Source: Microcoleus sp. FACHB-831 (GTDB lineage: Bacteria > Cyanobacteriota > Cyanobacteriia > Cyanobacteriales > FACHB-T130). Taken from it: a stretch of DNA of 64,000 nt. The position numbers were made by a program, and so were the translations under genes. This document shows, piece by piece, positions 18,349-29,340 of this stretch (within the stretch, counting starts at the first letter, position 1; every line of letters begins with the position of its first letter). Below the pieces are notes generated by a model. The model did not search any database. It saw only the letters and a program-made list of their open reading frames with translations, and had not been told where the DNA came from. The stretch covers positions 34,801 to 98,800 of the forward strand of contig NZ_JACJON010000046.1 in the NCBI RefSeq assembly GCF_014695585.1, given 5' to 3'.

Positions 18349-21300
18349 TTAAACCTCATCTTCCTCCAATTCTTCTCGACTTAGAGACTCATAAGTTGGT
18401 CTCGTGGGCGTGCGACGATTAGACACATCTGCCATCAAATCAACCTCCACATCGCGGCTGCTTCCGTCTTCCTTGGTATCCACTTTATGGACGGCGATAT
18501 CCAAGCCTAGCGACTGCAATTCGCGCATTAGCACCTTAAACGACTCTGGCGTACCCGGACGAGGAATAGATTTCCCCTTCACGATCGCGTTGAGTGCCTC
18601 GTTCCGTCCCTGCATATCGTCGGATTTCACCGTCAGCAACTCTTGCAGAGTATACGCTGCGCCAAATGCCTCCAGCGCCCATACTTCCATTTCCCCGAAT
18701 CGCTGACCCCCCTGCTGCGCTTTGCCGCCTAAAGGCTGCTGCGTCACCAGCGAGTATGGCCCTGTGGAACGTGCGTGTATCTTGTCGTCTACCAAATGCA
18801 CGAGCTTCAGCATATACGCCTTGCCCACTGTAATTGGTCGGTCGAAAGCCTCGCCTGTCCGTCCGTCGTAAACAGAAATTTTCCCCGCATTTTCCGGGTC
18901 AAATACCCATCCCTTACCAGGCCGCGATCGCGCTTCGTCTAACTTTCCATGCACGGTCTCTCGCGATGACTCGCTTCCGTACATCTCGTCAAACGGCACC
19001 ATCTTAAACCGCATATCCAGGATCTCTCCTGCCCATCCCAGCAAGCACTCAAACACCTGCCCCACATTCATCCGCGACGGAACCCCCAACGGATTTAGCA
19101 CAATGTCCACTGGCGTCCCATCCGGCAAATACGGCATATCCTCGCAAGGTAGAATCCGGGAAATAATCCCCTTATTCCCATGGCGTCCTGCCATTTTGTC
19201 CCCAACCTGGATCTTCCGCTTCTGCGCTACATATACGCGCACCACCATGTTCGCCCCAGGTGGCAACTCATCTCCCTGTTCCCGCGTAAACACGCGCACA
19301 TCCACCACGCGCCCCTTCTCTCCGTTGGGTACTCGCAGCGAGTTGTCCCGCACGTCCCGCGCTTTTTCTCCAAATATCGCCCGCAGTAACTTCTCTTCAG
19401 GCGGCTGGTCAGATTCACCCTTCGGCGTCACTTTGCCCACCAGGATATCCCCGGCTTCCACCCAAGCACCAATTCGGATAATGCCAGTCTCGTCCAACTG
19501 GCGCAGCGCGTCCTCACCCACATTCGGGATTTCCCGCGTAATCTCTTCAGGCCCCAGCTTGGTTTGCCGCGCCTCTATTTCATACTTCTCAATGTGGATG
19601 CTCGTGTATACATCGTCATACACCAGCCGTTCGCTAATCAGAATCGCATCTTCGTAGTTATATCCTTCCCAAGGCATATAAGCCACTAAGATATTCTGTC
19701 CCAGCGCCAGCTCTCCTCCTTCAGTCGAAGAACCGTCTGCTAGCACCTGACCTGCAACTACATCATCCCCCTCAAACACTAAGGGGCGCTGGTTCAAACA
19801 AGTATCCTGGTTCGACCGCTGGTACTTCTGAATTTCATACACGATCTCGGCTGGCTGGTCGTTGTGTGCGTTCCGCCCTCCCTTAGATCGTCCTTCTTCC
19901 AACAACTGACCGTCAGATGTAGGACGAACTCGGATAGTCGTGGCGTCCACATAAGTAACTTCGCCATCCGTCTTCGACACGATCACCATGCCGCTATCTC
20001 GCGCCGCCTGAGCTTCCAGTCCCGTCCCTACCAAAGGACGCTCTGGCCGCAACAGAGGTACAGCCTGACGCTGCATGTTAGATCCCATCAGTGCCCGGTT
20101 GGCATCGTCATGCTCCAAAAAGGGAATCAAACTTGTGGCAACGGAGATAATCTGCACCGGGGAAACCAGAACAAAATCCACTTGATCCGGCGTCGTGGTT
20201 GCAAATTCCTGTCGATACCTAACGGGCACTACAGACCCAATAATGTACCCGTTCTCATCTACGGGTATGTCTCCTGGTGCAACTTGCTTGTCATCTTCTT
20301 CGTCCGCCGTCATGTAAATCGGCGCACGCTCTTTCAGCACCCGTCCGTTTTCTACAGGCCAGAATGGTGTCTCGATAAATCCATACTGATTCACCCGTGC
20401 ATGAGTTGCCAAACTGCCAATCAAACCTGCGTTCGGGCCTTCTGGCGTCTCGATGGGGCAAATCCGTCCGTAGTGCGATGGGTGAATATCCCGAACGGCA
20501 AAACCTGCCCGTTCCCGCGTCAGACCGCCAGGGCCAAGGGCGCTGAGACGCCGTTTGTGGGTCAGTTCCGCCAGTGGGTTTGTCTGATCCATGAACTGCG
20601 ACAGCTGGGAGGAACCAAAAAATTCCTTAATTGCCGCCACCAAAGGTTTGGGGTTCACCAAACTTGCTGGGGTTAGCGTCTCGCTATCGGATACGGTCAT
20701 CCGTTCCCGAATGATCCGCTCAAGTCGGTTAATGCCTACCCGTACTTGGTTTTGCAACAGCTCTCCGACGCTCCGCACTCGGCGATTTCCCAAGTGGTCG
20801 ATATCGTCTGTTTGACCGATGCCAAATTCCAAGTTAATTAGATAGTCCACCGCCGCCAATATGTCTTGCGGTGTCAAAATCCGCATTGTGTCTGGAACGC
20901 TAAGGCGCAGCTTTTTGTTGATCTTGTAGCGACCAACGCGACCCAGATCGTATCGTTTCGGGTCAAAAAAGCGGGAATCTAATAGCTGCTGTCCGCCAGT
21001 TACGGTTGGGGGTTCGCCCGGACGCAGCTTCCGATACAGTTCCATCAGCGCTTCTTCTTCGCTGGGGTTCCCTTCTTTTTCTAGGGTTTTTTGAAAGTAT
21101 TCTGGGTGGCGCAGGGCATCGAAAATTTCGCCGTCGCTCAGTCCTAGAGCTTTCAGCAACACCTGTACTGATAGTTTCCGGGTTTTGTCAATTCTTACCC
21201 AGACTATATCGTTTTTGTCGGTTTCAAATTTCAGCCACGCTCCCCGGTTGGGAATTAGGCTGGCTGAGTATGTACGGCGTCCGTTTTTGTCGGTTTCGCT

Positions 21301-21708
21301 TTTGTAGTAGACTCCGGGCGATCGCACTATTTGGTTGACTATCACTCGCTCGGCACCGTTGATGATAAAGGTACCGCGATCGGTCATCAAGGGCAGATCG
21401 CCGATGAATACTTCTTGTTCTTTTATTTCTCCAGTTTCTTTGTTAATTAACCGAGTAGGGACGTACATTTGCACGGCGTAGCTTGCGTCTCTGCGCTTTG
21501 CTTCGTCTACGTCGTATTTAGGCCATTTTAGTTTGTAATCTTTGCCCAAAAAGTGCAATTCTAGCTTGCCTGTATAGTCTGTAATAGGGCTAAAGCTGTT
21601 GAGTTCTTCAATCAGTCCCTCTTCCAGAAACCAGCGGAAGCTGGAGCGCTGAATTTCTACTAGGTCGGGCAACATATAGGCTGGTGCCAGTGCAGTCTGA
21701 TTAGCCAT
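18349..21708 (-). CDS. rpoB: RNA polymerase subunit beta
   Basis: Full-length beta subunit of 1119 residues. The rifampicin pocket is recognisable ([21 protein letters not shown] followed by [10 protein letters not shown]), as are the conserved [17 protein letters not shown] segment and the C-terminal [22 protein letters not shown] region (here [16 protein letters not shown]). The product ends ELEEDEV. It is the third gene of the minus-strand block after rpsT and tatD. The 413-bp leader upstream of the ATG at 21708 is long enough to carry its own promoter. Confidence 0.98.
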   Translation of the reverse strand: MANQTALAPAYMLPDLVEIQRSSFRWFLEEGLIEELNSFSPITDYTGKLELHFLGKDYKLKWPKYDVDEAKRRDASYAVQMYVPTRLINKETGEIKEQEVFIGDLPLMTDRGTFIINGAERVIVNQIVRSPGVYYKSETDKNGRRTYSASLIPNRGAWLKFETDKNDIVWVRIDKTRKLSVQVLLKALGLSDGEIFDALRHPEYFQKTLEKEGNPSEEEALMELYRKLRPGEPPTVTGGQQLLDSRFFDPKRYDLGRVGRYKINKKLRLSVPDTMRILTPQDILAAVDYLINLEFGIGQTDDIDHLGNRRVRSVGELLQNQVRVGINRLERIIRERMTVSDSETLTPASLVNPKPLVAAIKEFFGSSQLSQFMDQTNPLAELTHKRRLSALGPGGLTRERAGFAVRDIHPSHYGRICPIETPEGPNAGLIGSLATHARVNQYGFIETPFWPVENGRVLKERAPIYMTADEEDDKQVAPGDIPVDENGYIIGSVVPVRYRQEFATTTPDQVDFVLVSPVQIISVATSLIPFLEHDDANRALMGSNMQRQAVPLLRPERPLVGTGLEAQAARDSGMVIVSKTDGEVTYVDATTIRVRPTSDGQLLEEGRSKGGRNAHNDQPAEIVYEIQKYQRSNQDTCLNQRPLVFEGDDVVAGQVLADGSSTEGGELALGQNILVAYMPWEGYNYEDAILISERLVYDDVYTSIHIEKYEIEARQTKLGPEEITREIPNVGEDALRQLDETGIIRIGAWVEAGDILVGKVTPKGESDQPPEEKLLRAIFGEKARDVRDNSLRVPNGEKGRVVDVRVFTREQGDELPPGANMVVRVYVAQKRKIQVGDKMAGRHGNKGIISRILPCEDMPYLPDGTPVDIVLNPLGVPSRMNVGQVFECLLGWAGEILDMRFKMVPFDEMYGSESSRETVHGKLDEARSRPGKGWVFDPENAGKISVYDGRTGEAFDRPITVGKAYMLKLVHLVDDKIHARSTGPYSLVTQQPLGGKAQQGGQRFGEMEVWALEAFGAAYTLQELLTVKSDDMQGRNEALNAIVKGKSIPRPGTPESFKVLMRELQSLGLDIAVHKVDTKEDGSSRDVEVDLMADVSNRRTPTRPTYESLSREELEEDEV

Positions 21709-22121
21709 GCGTCTCCTCCCACAAGCGGGAATTTGATTGTTATTTGTGTTTTGTTTACGGCACTGAATGGGCCGAGGGAACGTAGCACAACACTAAAGCG
21801 GGGCGGGGCTTTAGAAGCGGTTTTTACCACCCCAAACTGATAATATTTGTCGCTTTGACGGGTAAACTTGCCGCTAAGTGGTTAGTAGTAGAGATGCAAC
21901 TACTGGCGTCTCTACTACTAACACCTGCTAAGTTCATAAGGTAAGAACTCAATTTTTTTAAGGCTGTCTTTTTTTCTCTAATTGCAGCTCTGGTGGTAAT
22001 CACCTTAAGATTTGTTTACGGATGGTTTGGCGGCCAGTAGGCGCGAGGACGAGGCTCTGTTATTATCGGGAAAGGCTGCAATGCCTGTCTGCGTGAAAAT
22101 ATTCTGTTCATAGCAAGAGTA
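21709..22121. other. tatD-rpoB spacer (rpoB leader)
   Basis: 413 bp with no open frame of note. The position implies a promoter and untranslated leader for rpoBC. I see no confident -10/-35 pair, protein-binding site or riboswitch. Confidence 0.4.
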
Positions 22122-22961
22122 TTAACTATTATGACGCAGAGAAACTTCGTTGTGGGGAAAAGGCAGAATTACCTGCTCTTCTACTGAAATTCCAAATAGG
22201 TCGCAGGCATTTTGAGTGGTTTGGGCGGCAAGAGTCTCTAAGGATACACCTCTAAGTTGGGCTACGCACTCGGCTACATAACGAACGAATGAGGGTTCGT
22301 TACGTTTACCCCGTTTGGGAACTGGTGCTAGAAAGGGACAATCAGTTTCAATTAGGAGGCGATCGCTTGGAACCATACGCGCAGATTCCTGAATCTGAAT
22401 GGCGTTTTTAAAGGTCACGATGCCGCTGAAACTAATATGAAAGCCCAAATCGAGAAACCATTGGGTTTCTTCTGGCGTTCCTCCCCAGCAATGCATCACA
22501 CCCCGCACGGGTACGGCAGTCTTTTTGCTAAACTCCCGAACCATATCGCGCAGAACGCTTGCAGCGTCGCGACAGTGGATAATTACTGGCATGTCTAGTT
22601 GATGCGCTACGTTTAGCTGCGCCTCAAACACCTGTTTCTGCTGCTGATTGTTTTCGGCTTTGTAAAAATCCAAGCCGATTTCGCCAATTGCTACGACTCG
22701 ACGGTCAGAACTAGCAAGAACCCCGATCTGTTTCTCGGTTTCTGATGTCCATTTCTCAGCGTCTAAAGGATGCAACCCTACAGCAAAGAAAAGCTCTGGA
22801 AACTGGTCGGCCAATGCTTGGATGCTGGGAAACTCAGATGGTTCCACGCAAGAATGTATAAGCCGAACAACACCTGCTTCTTGCCAACGAGCGCGTACCG
22901 CTTCCAGCTCTTGCTGGAAGACGGCAAAGTTGATATGGACGTGAGTGTCAATCAACTGCAT
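22122..22961 (-). CDS. tatD: TatD-family metal-dependent hydrolase
   Basis: A 279-residue TIM-barrel amidohydrolase-fold enzyme of the TatD DNase family. Metal ligands are visible in order: DTHVH near the N-terminus, the Glu in GEIGLD, HCRD, HCWGG and the Asp in IETDCP. The family has 3'-5' exonuclease or DNase activity on damaged DNA and is cytoplasmic. The length is a little above the usual 255-265 residues owing to a short C-terminal extension. Its place between rpsT and rpoB is a conserved cyanobacterial gene order. Confidence 0.93.
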   Translation of the reverse strand: MQLIDTHVHINFAVFQQELEAVRARWQEAGVVRLIHSCVEPSEFPSIQALADQFPELFFAVGLHPLDAEKWTSETEKQIGVLASSDRRVVAIGEIGLDFYKAENNQQQKQVFEAQLNVAHQLDMPVIIHCRDAASVLRDMVREFSKKTAVPVRGVMHCWGGTPEETQWFLDLGFHISFSGIVTFKNAIQIQESARMVPSDRLLIETDCPFLAPVPKRGKRNEPSFVRYVAECVAQLRGVSLETLAAQTTQNACDLFGISVEEQVILPFPHNEVSLRHNS

Positions 22962-23158
22962 TGGTGCTGTCTCCCTTTATTAGCGATTTGTGTTTGGTTA
23001 CATCTGTCGCCAAGAAGCCGCCGTTCCGGGGCGCACGACCAGCAACACGATAGCTTGTTGACTTGCCAATTCCTTCTCGCTAATGGTAGATGAACAAATT
23101 ACTGGCTGGTAGCCAGTTTTTTCCAGCACTTGCAGTAGAATCGGGGTTCTGCGCCGAT

Positions 23159-23482
23159 CTATGAAGCCTCTGACTGCTGAGTTGCGGCAGATTTAGGTGC
23201 CACTACACGTTGCAGCGATCGCGCTAGCCGGGATTTTTTCCGGGCGCCGTTGTTTATATGCAAAACACCCCGCTTTACGGCTTTATCTATTTTGCTGTAA
23301 GCAGCTGCCATATGGCTCTGCACTTCATTCATCGCTTCTGGGCTGGGGTTAGCCGCATATTTCTCTACCGAAGCCAGATATTTCTTCATCAGGGTCTTCA
23401 CCGCTGATTTGTAAGCCTTGTTGCGAAGTCGGTTGCGCTCGGCTGTATGTACACGCTTAATAGCAGACTTAATATTTGCCAC
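23159..23482 (-). CDS. rpsT: 30S ribosomal protein S20
   Basis: A 107-residue basic protein beginning [18 protein letters not shown], the typical S20 start. It is a three-helix bundle that binds 16S rRNA during early assembly of the small subunit. The segment [18 protein letters not shown] is the conserved C-terminal signature; a short Ala/Ser-rich tail follows. It is the first gene of the block leading to rpoC2 and is divergent from hisD. Confidence 0.98.
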   Translation of the reverse strand: MANIKSAIKRVHTAERNRLRNKAYKSAVKTLMKKYLASVEKYAANPSPEAMNEVQSHMAAAYSKIDKAVKRGVLHINNGARKKSRLARSLQRVVAPKSAATQQSEAS

Positions 23483-24097
23483 AGTGACCAGTTTGTATGG
23501 AAAAAGACAGAATCCTAGATTGTCTACTATAACATCTATTCTAGAAAATCGCGATCGCTCTTTAAAATCAGGTTAAGCTATGAAGATGGGGAAGATAGCT
23601 GTCTGGGTTAGGCAAGCAGTACCCAAGCAGGATAGGTAATACAGTACACGGAAACCCATCTGGCAAGTTAAAATAAGCGCGAGTACCCCTAATCAGGGGA
23701 AGTGAATAAAAACGTGTTGCTGTAGAGACGTTGCATACAAGGTTTCTACATGAGACAGCAGATGTCGGCACCGTTACTGGCCTTTAGGCATTCAAAAACG
23801 GGCAAACGCTATTCGCGCCTTGGATACGCGGAGATGAGTGACCAAAACAAACCAGCCCCGCATGAAAAGCTGCTGTCCCCCACTAGGGGTTATGAGCTTG
23901 GCTCGTCGGCGGGAGTAAGGTGAGTAAGGGTAGGCTGAATCGGTTTAATTGCGATCCATATAGATTTTAGATTGATGAGTAATCAAAAATCAAAATTTAA
24001 AAATCGATATGCTGATAACTGTAAACTAACAGCTCCCAACTGGATGCTTGTCAACCTGTTTTCGGGCGGTTAATTCCTAAATGGGCATTGCGACTCC
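23483..24097. other. Divergent promoter region between rpsT and hisD
   Basis: 615 bp holding the promoters of two divergent genes. Two short hairpins are present (CCCCT/AGGGG near 23686-23699 and CCCC/GGGG near 23879-23891). I tested it by eye for tmRNA, SRP RNA, RNase P RNA and tRNA features and found none. A 67-codon minus-strand frame has no coding character. Confidence 0.4.
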
Positions 24098-25402
24098 ATG
24101 CTGCGAATAATTACTCAGCTGGCTGAGGCACAAACTGAACTGCGGCGTATCTGCGATCGCACTCACGACGACCAGACTGTTCACAAAGAGGCAACCGTTC
24201 GGGAAGTTATCCAAGCGGTAAAGCGTCAGGGAGATAAGGCCATCCTGCACTACACGGAGGAGTTTGACGGTCAAACCCTCAGTGCGGAAGAGTTGCGCGT
24301 TAGTGGCTCGGAATTGGATGCTGCATATCAACAGGTATCCAAAGAGTTGCTAGACGCGATTCAATTGGCGCGTCAACAAATAGAGGCATTTCACAGACAG
24401 CGGGTACCCAAATCGTGGGTGCAATTTGGCGATGATGATGTCGTGCTGGGCAAGCGCTACACTCCTGTGGATAGGGCTGGATTGTACATTCCTGGGGGTA
24501 GGGCGTCTTATCCCAGTACGGTTTTGATGAATGCCATCCCTGCTAAAGTGGCTGGCGTACCAAGAATTGTGATGGTGACGCCGCCAGGATCGGAGAAAAC
24601 GATTAACCCGGCTGTCCTCGTGGCGGCGCAGGAAGCTGGCGTACAGGAAATTTATCGGGTAGGTGGTGCCCAAGCGATCGCCGCTTTGGCGTATGGTACG
24701 GAAACCATCCCCAAGGTAGATGTCATAACTGGCCCTGGCAATATATATGTCACCCTAGCCAAGAAACTTGTCTACGGCACGGTGGGAATTGACTCGCTAG
24801 CAGGGCCATCGGAAGTGCTAGTGATAGCAGATAGCGGGGCAAATCCCGTCCACGTAGCGGCTGATATGTTGGCGCAAGCGGAACACGACCCAATGGCGGC
24901 AGCAATTTTGGTGACGACCGAGGCCAGTCTGGCCAAAAAAGTGCAGGCAGAGGTAGAGTGGCAGCTGAGGGAACATCCGCGACGAGTGCTGACCGAGAAA
25001 GCGATCGCTCACTACGGTCTAATTGTCCTTGTCGAATCTTTGGAAGTTGCGGCAGCACTTTCCAACGAATTCGCCCCAGAACACCTAGAACTCGAAGTGG
25101 AAGAACCTTGGGAGCTACTTGACAAAATTCGCCATGCTGGTGCTATTTTCTTGGGTAACTCAACACCAGAAGCGGTGGGAGATTACTTAGCGGGGCCGAA
25201 CCACACCTTGCCAACATCGGGTGCAGCCAGATATGCTTCGCCGCTGGGAGTGGAAACATTTATGAAACACTCCAGCCTGATTCAATACTCGCCAGCAGCA
25301 CTTGATAAGGTGGCAAATGCCATCCAGATTTTGGCAAAAGCAGAGGGGTTGCCTTCCCATGCCGAATCGGTGAGACTGCGATCGCAAGAGACTGAGGATT
25401 AA
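24098..25402 (+). CDS. hisD: Histidinol dehydrogenase
   Basis: A 434-residue zinc enzyme that oxidises L-histidinol to L-histidine in two NAD-dependent steps, the last reactions of histidine biosynthesis. Family features are visible: the nucleotide-site region DRAGLYIPGG, GGAQAIAALAYGTETIP, ITGPGN, the substrate loop GPSEVLVIAD, the catalytic Glu-His of NEFAPEHLE, and NHTLPTSG near the end. Length is normal. It is divergent from rpsT. No other his gene is nearby, which is normal because cyanobacterial his genes are scattered. Confidence 0.97.
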   Translation: MLRIITQLAEAQTELRRICDRTHDDQTVHKEATVREVIQAVKRQGDKAILHYTEEFDGQTLSAEELRVSGSELDAAYQQVSKELLDAIQLARQQIEAFHRQRVPKSWVQFGDDDVVLGKRYTPVDRAGLYIPGGRASYPSTVLMNAIPAKVAGVPRIVMVTPPGSEKTINPAVLVAAQEAGVQEIYRVGGAQAIAALAYGTETIPKVDVITGPGNIYVTLAKKLVYGTVGIDSLAGPSEVLVIADSGANPVHVAADMLAQAEHDPMAAAILVTTEASLAKKVQAEVEWQLREHPRRVLTEKAIAHYGLIVLVESLEVAAALSNEFAPEHLELEVEEPWELLDKIRHAGAIFLGNSTPEAVGDYLAGPNHTLPTSGAARYASPLGVETFMKHSSLIQYSPAALDKVANAIQILAKAEGLPSHAESVRLRSQETED

Positions 25403-25528
25403 GGACTGGGAATGGGATAATTTCTCGAAATTAGAGGCTAGTGGTATTCTCTGAAAGAGGGGAAGTCTTTTATTATCGTGTGTCCCAATCCCTTCTTAGA
25501 TCGCCCCTAGATAAAAGGAGACTGTTCG

Positions 25529-25954
25529 GTGCTAAAAACCATTTTGGTGGCTCTCGACGGTTCAGATCTGTCGCAGCGAGTGATGCAGTGTCTGGAGGAA
25601 CTCCAACTCCAGCCAGCAACAAAAATTGTCCTGTCCCACGTTATTTCCTCAAGTGGAACTGATGTAGAAGTGGCAGTCGATCGACCTCATGGTTTTTCAG
25701 AGGAGTTGCCCTATCGAGAGATTGAAAAGAAGCTGGAATCCTACCAGGAGTATTTGCCCTACGAGAGTGAACTAGAAATTGTTACGGGCGATCCGGCAGA
25801 AGAAATCGTGCGTCTAGCTCATATTTACAAGGCTGACTTGATTTTAATCGGCAGTCGTGGGTTAACTGGGGTGGAGCGAATTATAGAAGGGTCTGTCAGC
25901 AGTGAGGTTGTAGCGGATGCGCCTTGTTCTGTCCTCGTGGTTAAGCCAGAATAA
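25529..25954 (+). CDS. Universal stress protein (UspA family)
   Basis: A 141-residue single-domain USP with alpha/beta fold. The N-terminal strand and Asp (ILVALDGSD) and the ATP-binding motif GSRGLTGVERIIEGSVS (G-2x-G-9x-G-S/T) are both present, so an ATP-binding subtype is likely. The start is GTG at 25529, supported by AAAAGGAG eight bases before it. It follows hisD by 126 bp on the same strand, and a GGAG-preceded start suggests its own efficient translation. The exact role is unknown. Confidence 0.92.
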   Translation: MLKTILVALDGSDLSQRVMQCLEELQLQPATKIVLSHVISSSGTDVEVAVDRPHGFSEELPYREIEKKLESYQEYLPYESELEIVTGDPAEEIVRLAHIYKADLILIGSRGLTGVERIIEGSVSSEVVADAPCSVLVVKPE

Positions 25955-25977
25955 AGCTGTTAAGCAAGGCAAAAGCA

Positions 25978-25998
25978 TTCCCAGGCAGAGCCTGGGAA
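25978..25998. repeat. TTCCCAGGC palindrome
   Basis: Nine-bp perfect arms around AGA, 24 bp after the stop of the universal stress gene. The word GCCTGGGAACGAG next to it is a frequent intergenic repeat in large cyanobacterial genomes. It could also function as the gene's terminator, though it lacks a T-run. Confidence 0.45.
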
Positions 25999-26041
25999 CG
26001 AGGGCAAAAGGCAAAAGAAAGAAAACTTGTGTTACCACGAC

Positions 26042-26068
26042 AAGAAGCCTAGTGAATATAGGCTTCTT
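26042..26068 (+). terminator. Hairpin downstream of the universal stress gene
   Basis: Arms AAGAAGCCTA (26042-26051) and TAGGCTTCTT (26059-26068) pair perfectly around a 7-nt loop. No T-run follows, so it is a terminator-like hairpin only. Confidence 0.35.
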
Positions 26069-26099
26069 AAATGTGGAACAGCTTATAACAAATAATCAA

Positions 26100-26135
26100 C
26101 TGGGGGCGTAGGAATGTATTGCCATACGCCCCCAG
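26100..26135. repeat. 11-bp GC-rich inverted repeat
   Basis: Arms CTGGGGGCGTA (26100-26110) and TACGCCCCCAG (26125-26135) around a 14-nt loop in an intergenic region. Function unknown; it may be a mobile palindrome or part of an untranslated RNA. Confidence 0.45.
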
Positions 26136-26499
26136 AGCAATAGATACCCCCAGTTCCCTTTTTAAGGGAGTTGATAAGCTTATTTGTTGCAAAACTAAAG
26201 TGAAATGCTATTACCACTGGCGGTTTTTTTCGAGAAAGCTGGTTGACGTTCAAATCATTGAATCAATTTGGTAATAGTGCGCGGGGATTTGAGTAGGTTT
26301 CCCATCTCGTCACTTGCTAAGTAAGGTTGACAGGTGTTTAGTTTGGGAATATTTGAGCTAAAAACGCTGCGAGAGCAACGTAGGCAAACTTCCGATCGCA
26401 TACCCAATATTTGGCGTGTGTTCCCAACAGTTTAAGTTTGAATTGATAAGGATAGCAAAATTTCAATTCGTGTAATTTAGGCAAAGCGTTATAACTTTG

Positions 26500-26637
26500 C
26501 TATTCTTTGCCTCTGGCATCGATTTCATACTTTCCGGTGTTGGAAATTTTGATAATTTTGCCAATATCATAGGAGTAACCCCAACCAATATCGATGCAAC
26601 CGCCTCCATCTAGGAAGGCGCGGAATTTCAGAATCAT
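26500..26637 (-). CDS. Possible 45-residue protein or gene remnant
   Basis: A minus-strand frame with ATG at 26635-26637 and TAG at 26500-26502. The product has a regular alternation (FRAFLDGGGCIDIGWGYSY, then IGKIIKIS and a charged end EIDARGKE) and reads like a real beta-rich domain. An in-frame stop lies eight codons upstream of the ATG and there is no clear ribosome binding site, so it may be the 3' remnant of a longer gene. No family recognised. Confidence 0.25.
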   Translation of the reverse strand: MILKFRAFLDGGGCIDIGWGYSYDIGKIIKISNTGKYEIDARGKE

Positions 26638-27213
26638 ATCTGAATCGATACAATGAGATTAGTTAAGTTAGTGGGGAGCGCATCTATCCTCACTAGCCAA
26701 AAAATGATAACTGCAATTGATTTTATGCGATCGCTAGCTTCGATAGAGCTTCAAATTTCGTTCAACGATATTTATGAAGGAGTTAAGTTTTAATTAAATA
26801 GCACGTTGGGAAGATGCTCGTTCGCGCTGCATTCACGCAGGTATAAGAAATTCTTAAATTAGACAACTGTAGAGGAAATCAAGATAACATCCCGGCTGAA
26901 AAGCTAAACTAGGGAAACTCTCCCAACCAACTGAGATGGTTGCTGCCAAAATGCTCAAAACTATATACTAAACTGCGATCGCGCCCTTAAAAGGCTTCAA
27001 GGCTGCTACTCATTCAATCCAGGCTAACAGCGATCGCGCTAATATTTCTGCTTGGTATAACGATATTTCAAGACATAATAATTTAGAGCGATTGCCTGCT
27101 TTGCGTTACTTAGCAATTGAGCTAATTGTCTCGTGACGATTGACAAGTTATAGGTTAAGACAGTAAAAGCATCTTAATCGCAGCTCGCAGCGCACCTTAA
27201 AACTATCTAGAAT

Positions 27214-29178
27214 ATGTGGAAAAAGCTCGGAGAAAAAATCTGGGAATGGCGCGGCATATTGACAACTGCTCCCACCGTTGCCGGGATTGCGATCGCCCTG
27301 CGCTTATCTGGTGCATTGCAAGGCTTGGAATGGTCAGCCCTAGATCAATACTTCCGCTGGCGCCCAGCAGAAAAACGCGACGAGCGTATTGTAATTGTTG
27401 GCATTAATGAAACCGATATTCAAAAGTACGGATGGCCTATTCGCGACGATCTCTTGGCTCAACTGCTAGAGGAAATTAAAACACAGCAGCCTAGAGCAAT
27501 TGGTCTAGATATTTACCGAGATTTACCTCTAGAACCAGGACACCAGAAGCTAGTCAAAATATTTGAATCAACGCCCAATTTAATTGGCATTGAAAAAACA
27601 ATTGGGAATAAAAATAGCTCTGCTGTTGCTCCTGCACCTGCCCTAAAAAAACGCGGATTAGTAGGCGCTAATGATGTAGTCGAGGATGCAGATGGCAAGT
27701 TGCGTCGCGGGATGCTAAAACTGACATCACCAGAGGGCAAAATAGTATCCAGCTTAGGACTAAGACTGGCAGAAATTTATCTCAAAGCCGAGGGCGTTAC
27801 TCCTCAACGCGCTGATGGATATCCGAAATATATTTTGCAGTTAAATGGACTAATATTTCCACGTTTTAGAAGCGATGATGGTGCTTATGTTGGTGCAGAT
27901 GCAGGCGGCTATCAAATTTTGCTTAACTACAGGGGGCCAGCCCAAAGTTTTCGCACTATCTCGCTAGCAGATATCTTAGAAAAACGATATCCAGACGCTT
28001 TGCGCGATCGCATTGTTTTGATTGGTTCTGCGGCTACTAGCCTGAATGATTTCTTCCAAACTCCTTACAGCATTAATACTACGGAACGCACTCCAGGCGT
28101 AGAAATTCAAGCCAATTTAACTAGCCAGATATTGAGTACAGCTCTCGATGGTCGTACACTAATTCAAGTCTGGCCCGAACCTGCGGAGTGGCTGTGGATT
28201 TTATTGTGGTCTTGTATCGGTACAATTTTGAGTTGGAAATTGCGCGACGTGGAAGGTAATAGTAAGCGATCGCTTAGTTGGATATTCACCAGCATTTTAT
28301 TAGCAGGAGGCAGTTTGCTGGGCGGGTCTTATCTTCTTTTTTTAGGGGGAGTTTGGATACCCGTTGTGCCCTCGTTTCTAACTTTAATTGCTTCCGCAAC
28401 TGCGATCGCTGCTTATGTTGCGTACCTAGAAGGCGAAGACCGACAAACTGTGATGAATTTGTTTGGTCGTCATGTTAGTCCCAAAATTGCCGAAGCGATT
28501 TGGCGCGATCGCCAGCAATTGCTAACTGAAGGACGCCTCCGGGGACAACAAATTACCGCAACGGTGCTATTTACCGACCTCAAAGGTTTTAGTACCGTTG
28601 CCGAAATGCTCGATCCTGAAACGTTAATGTCTTGGCTTAACGAGTACATGGATGCTATGTCCCAGATTGTTCTAGAGTGCGGTGGCGTCGTTGATAAATT
28701 TATTGGCGATGCTGTTATGGCTGTGTTTGGCGTTCCTATTCCCAGCACTACAGATGAAGCGATCGCCCGCGATGCACAACAAGCTGTTACTTGCGCCCTA
28801 GCAATGGGAGAAAAACTGCGATCGCTCAATCAACAATGGCAATCGCAGGGACTCCCCACCGTCGCCATGCGCGTCGGTATTGCCACTGGTGTGGTGGTGA
28901 CTGGTAGCCTCGGCGGTTTCCAAAGAATCGAGTACACAACTATTGGCGACACTGTTAACGTAGCATCCAGACTAGAAAGCTATGATAAGTCGATAGATGG
29001 CGGTATTTGCCGAATTTTAATCAACGACGAAACTTACTATCGCCTTAAGGGCAAATATCCTACCAAAAGGCTCGGTAGCTTCCAACTTAAGGGGCGCGAA
29101 CAGCAGACAGACATTTACCAAGTTATGGTAGAAAATGCTTCCGATAACGATGCAATAAGTCAGAAGTCAGCAGGCTAG
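27214..29178 (+). CDS. CHASE2-domain class III adenylate cyclase
   Basis: A membrane sensor of 654 residues. A first hydrophobic segment (about 15-35) leads into an extracytoplasmic CHASE2 domain (about 45-330; note NETDIQKYGWPIRDD and RGLVGANDVVEDADG). Two or three transmembrane helices follow (about 325-400). The catalytic class III cyclase domain covers about 445-625: metal-binding Asp in VLFTDLKGF and in KFIGDAVMAVFG, the Lys of VDKF that contacts adenine, and TTIGDTVNVASRLE. These residues point to ATP, not GTP. It would make cAMP in response to an unknown external signal. The following gene is a DUF928 protein, a frequent companion of CHASE2 proteins in cyanobacteria. Confidence 0.93.
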   Translation: MWKKLGEKIWEWRGILTTAPTVAGIAIALRLSGALQGLEWSALDQYFRWRPAEKRDERIVIVGINETDIQKYGWPIRDDLLAQLLEEIKTQQPRAIGLDIYRDLPLEPGHQKLVKIFESTPNLIGIEKTIGNKNSSAVAPAPALKKRGLVGANDVVEDADGKLRRGMLKLTSPEGKIVSSLGLRLAEIYLKAEGVTPQRADGYPKYILQLNGLIFPRFRSDDGAYVGADAGGYQILLNYRGPAQSFRTISLADILEKRYPDALRDRIVLIGSAATSLNDFFQTPYSINTTERTPGVEIQANLTSQILSTALDGRTLIQVWPEPAEWLWILLWSCIGTILSWKLRDVEGNSKRSLSWIFTSILLAGGSLLGGSYLLFLGGVWIPVVPSFLTLIASATAIAAYVAYLEGEDRQTVMNLFGRHVSPKIAEAIWRDRQQLLTEGRLRGQQITATVLFTDLKGFSTVAEMLDPETLMSWLNEYMDAMSQIVLECGGVVDKFIGDAVMAVFGVPIPSTTDEAIARDAQQAVTCALAMGEKLRSLNQQWQSQGLPTVAMRVGIATGVVVTGSLGGFQRIEYTTIGDTVNVASRLESYDKSIDGGICRILINDETYYRLKGKYPTKRLGSFQLKGREQQTDIYQVMVENASDNDAISQKSAG

Positions 29179-29340
29179 ATATGCGATTTAGCCTCGATTC
29201 AGGAAATCACAAGCCGTCTGGTGTATTAACTTATACTTTCTTATTCAAAACACAATTTCGATAGGTATTAAATCACACACCTCCACGCTGCGATCGCGCA
29301 AAATGTTTAAAAATTAAGTAAAATTACAGTATTTTCTCTT

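Larger units (their letters stand above)
25955..27213. other. Long intergenic region rich in hairpins
   Basis: About 1.26 kb between the universal stress gene and the CHASE2 cyclase gene. It contains the perfect hairpin TTCCCAGGC-AGA-GCCTGGGAA (25978-25998), a hairpin at 26042-26068 (10-bp stem), another at 26100-26135 (11-bp stem), and a 45-codon minus-strand frame at 26500-26637. The remainder shows no gene. The CHASE2 promoter must lie near its right end. Confidence 0.5.

Noticed and set aside
23568..23930. Possible structured RNA between rpsT and hisD
   Set aside because: Checked by eye for tmRNA, SRP RNA, RNase P and tRNA motifs; only short isolated hairpins seen, so no RNA gene is claimed.
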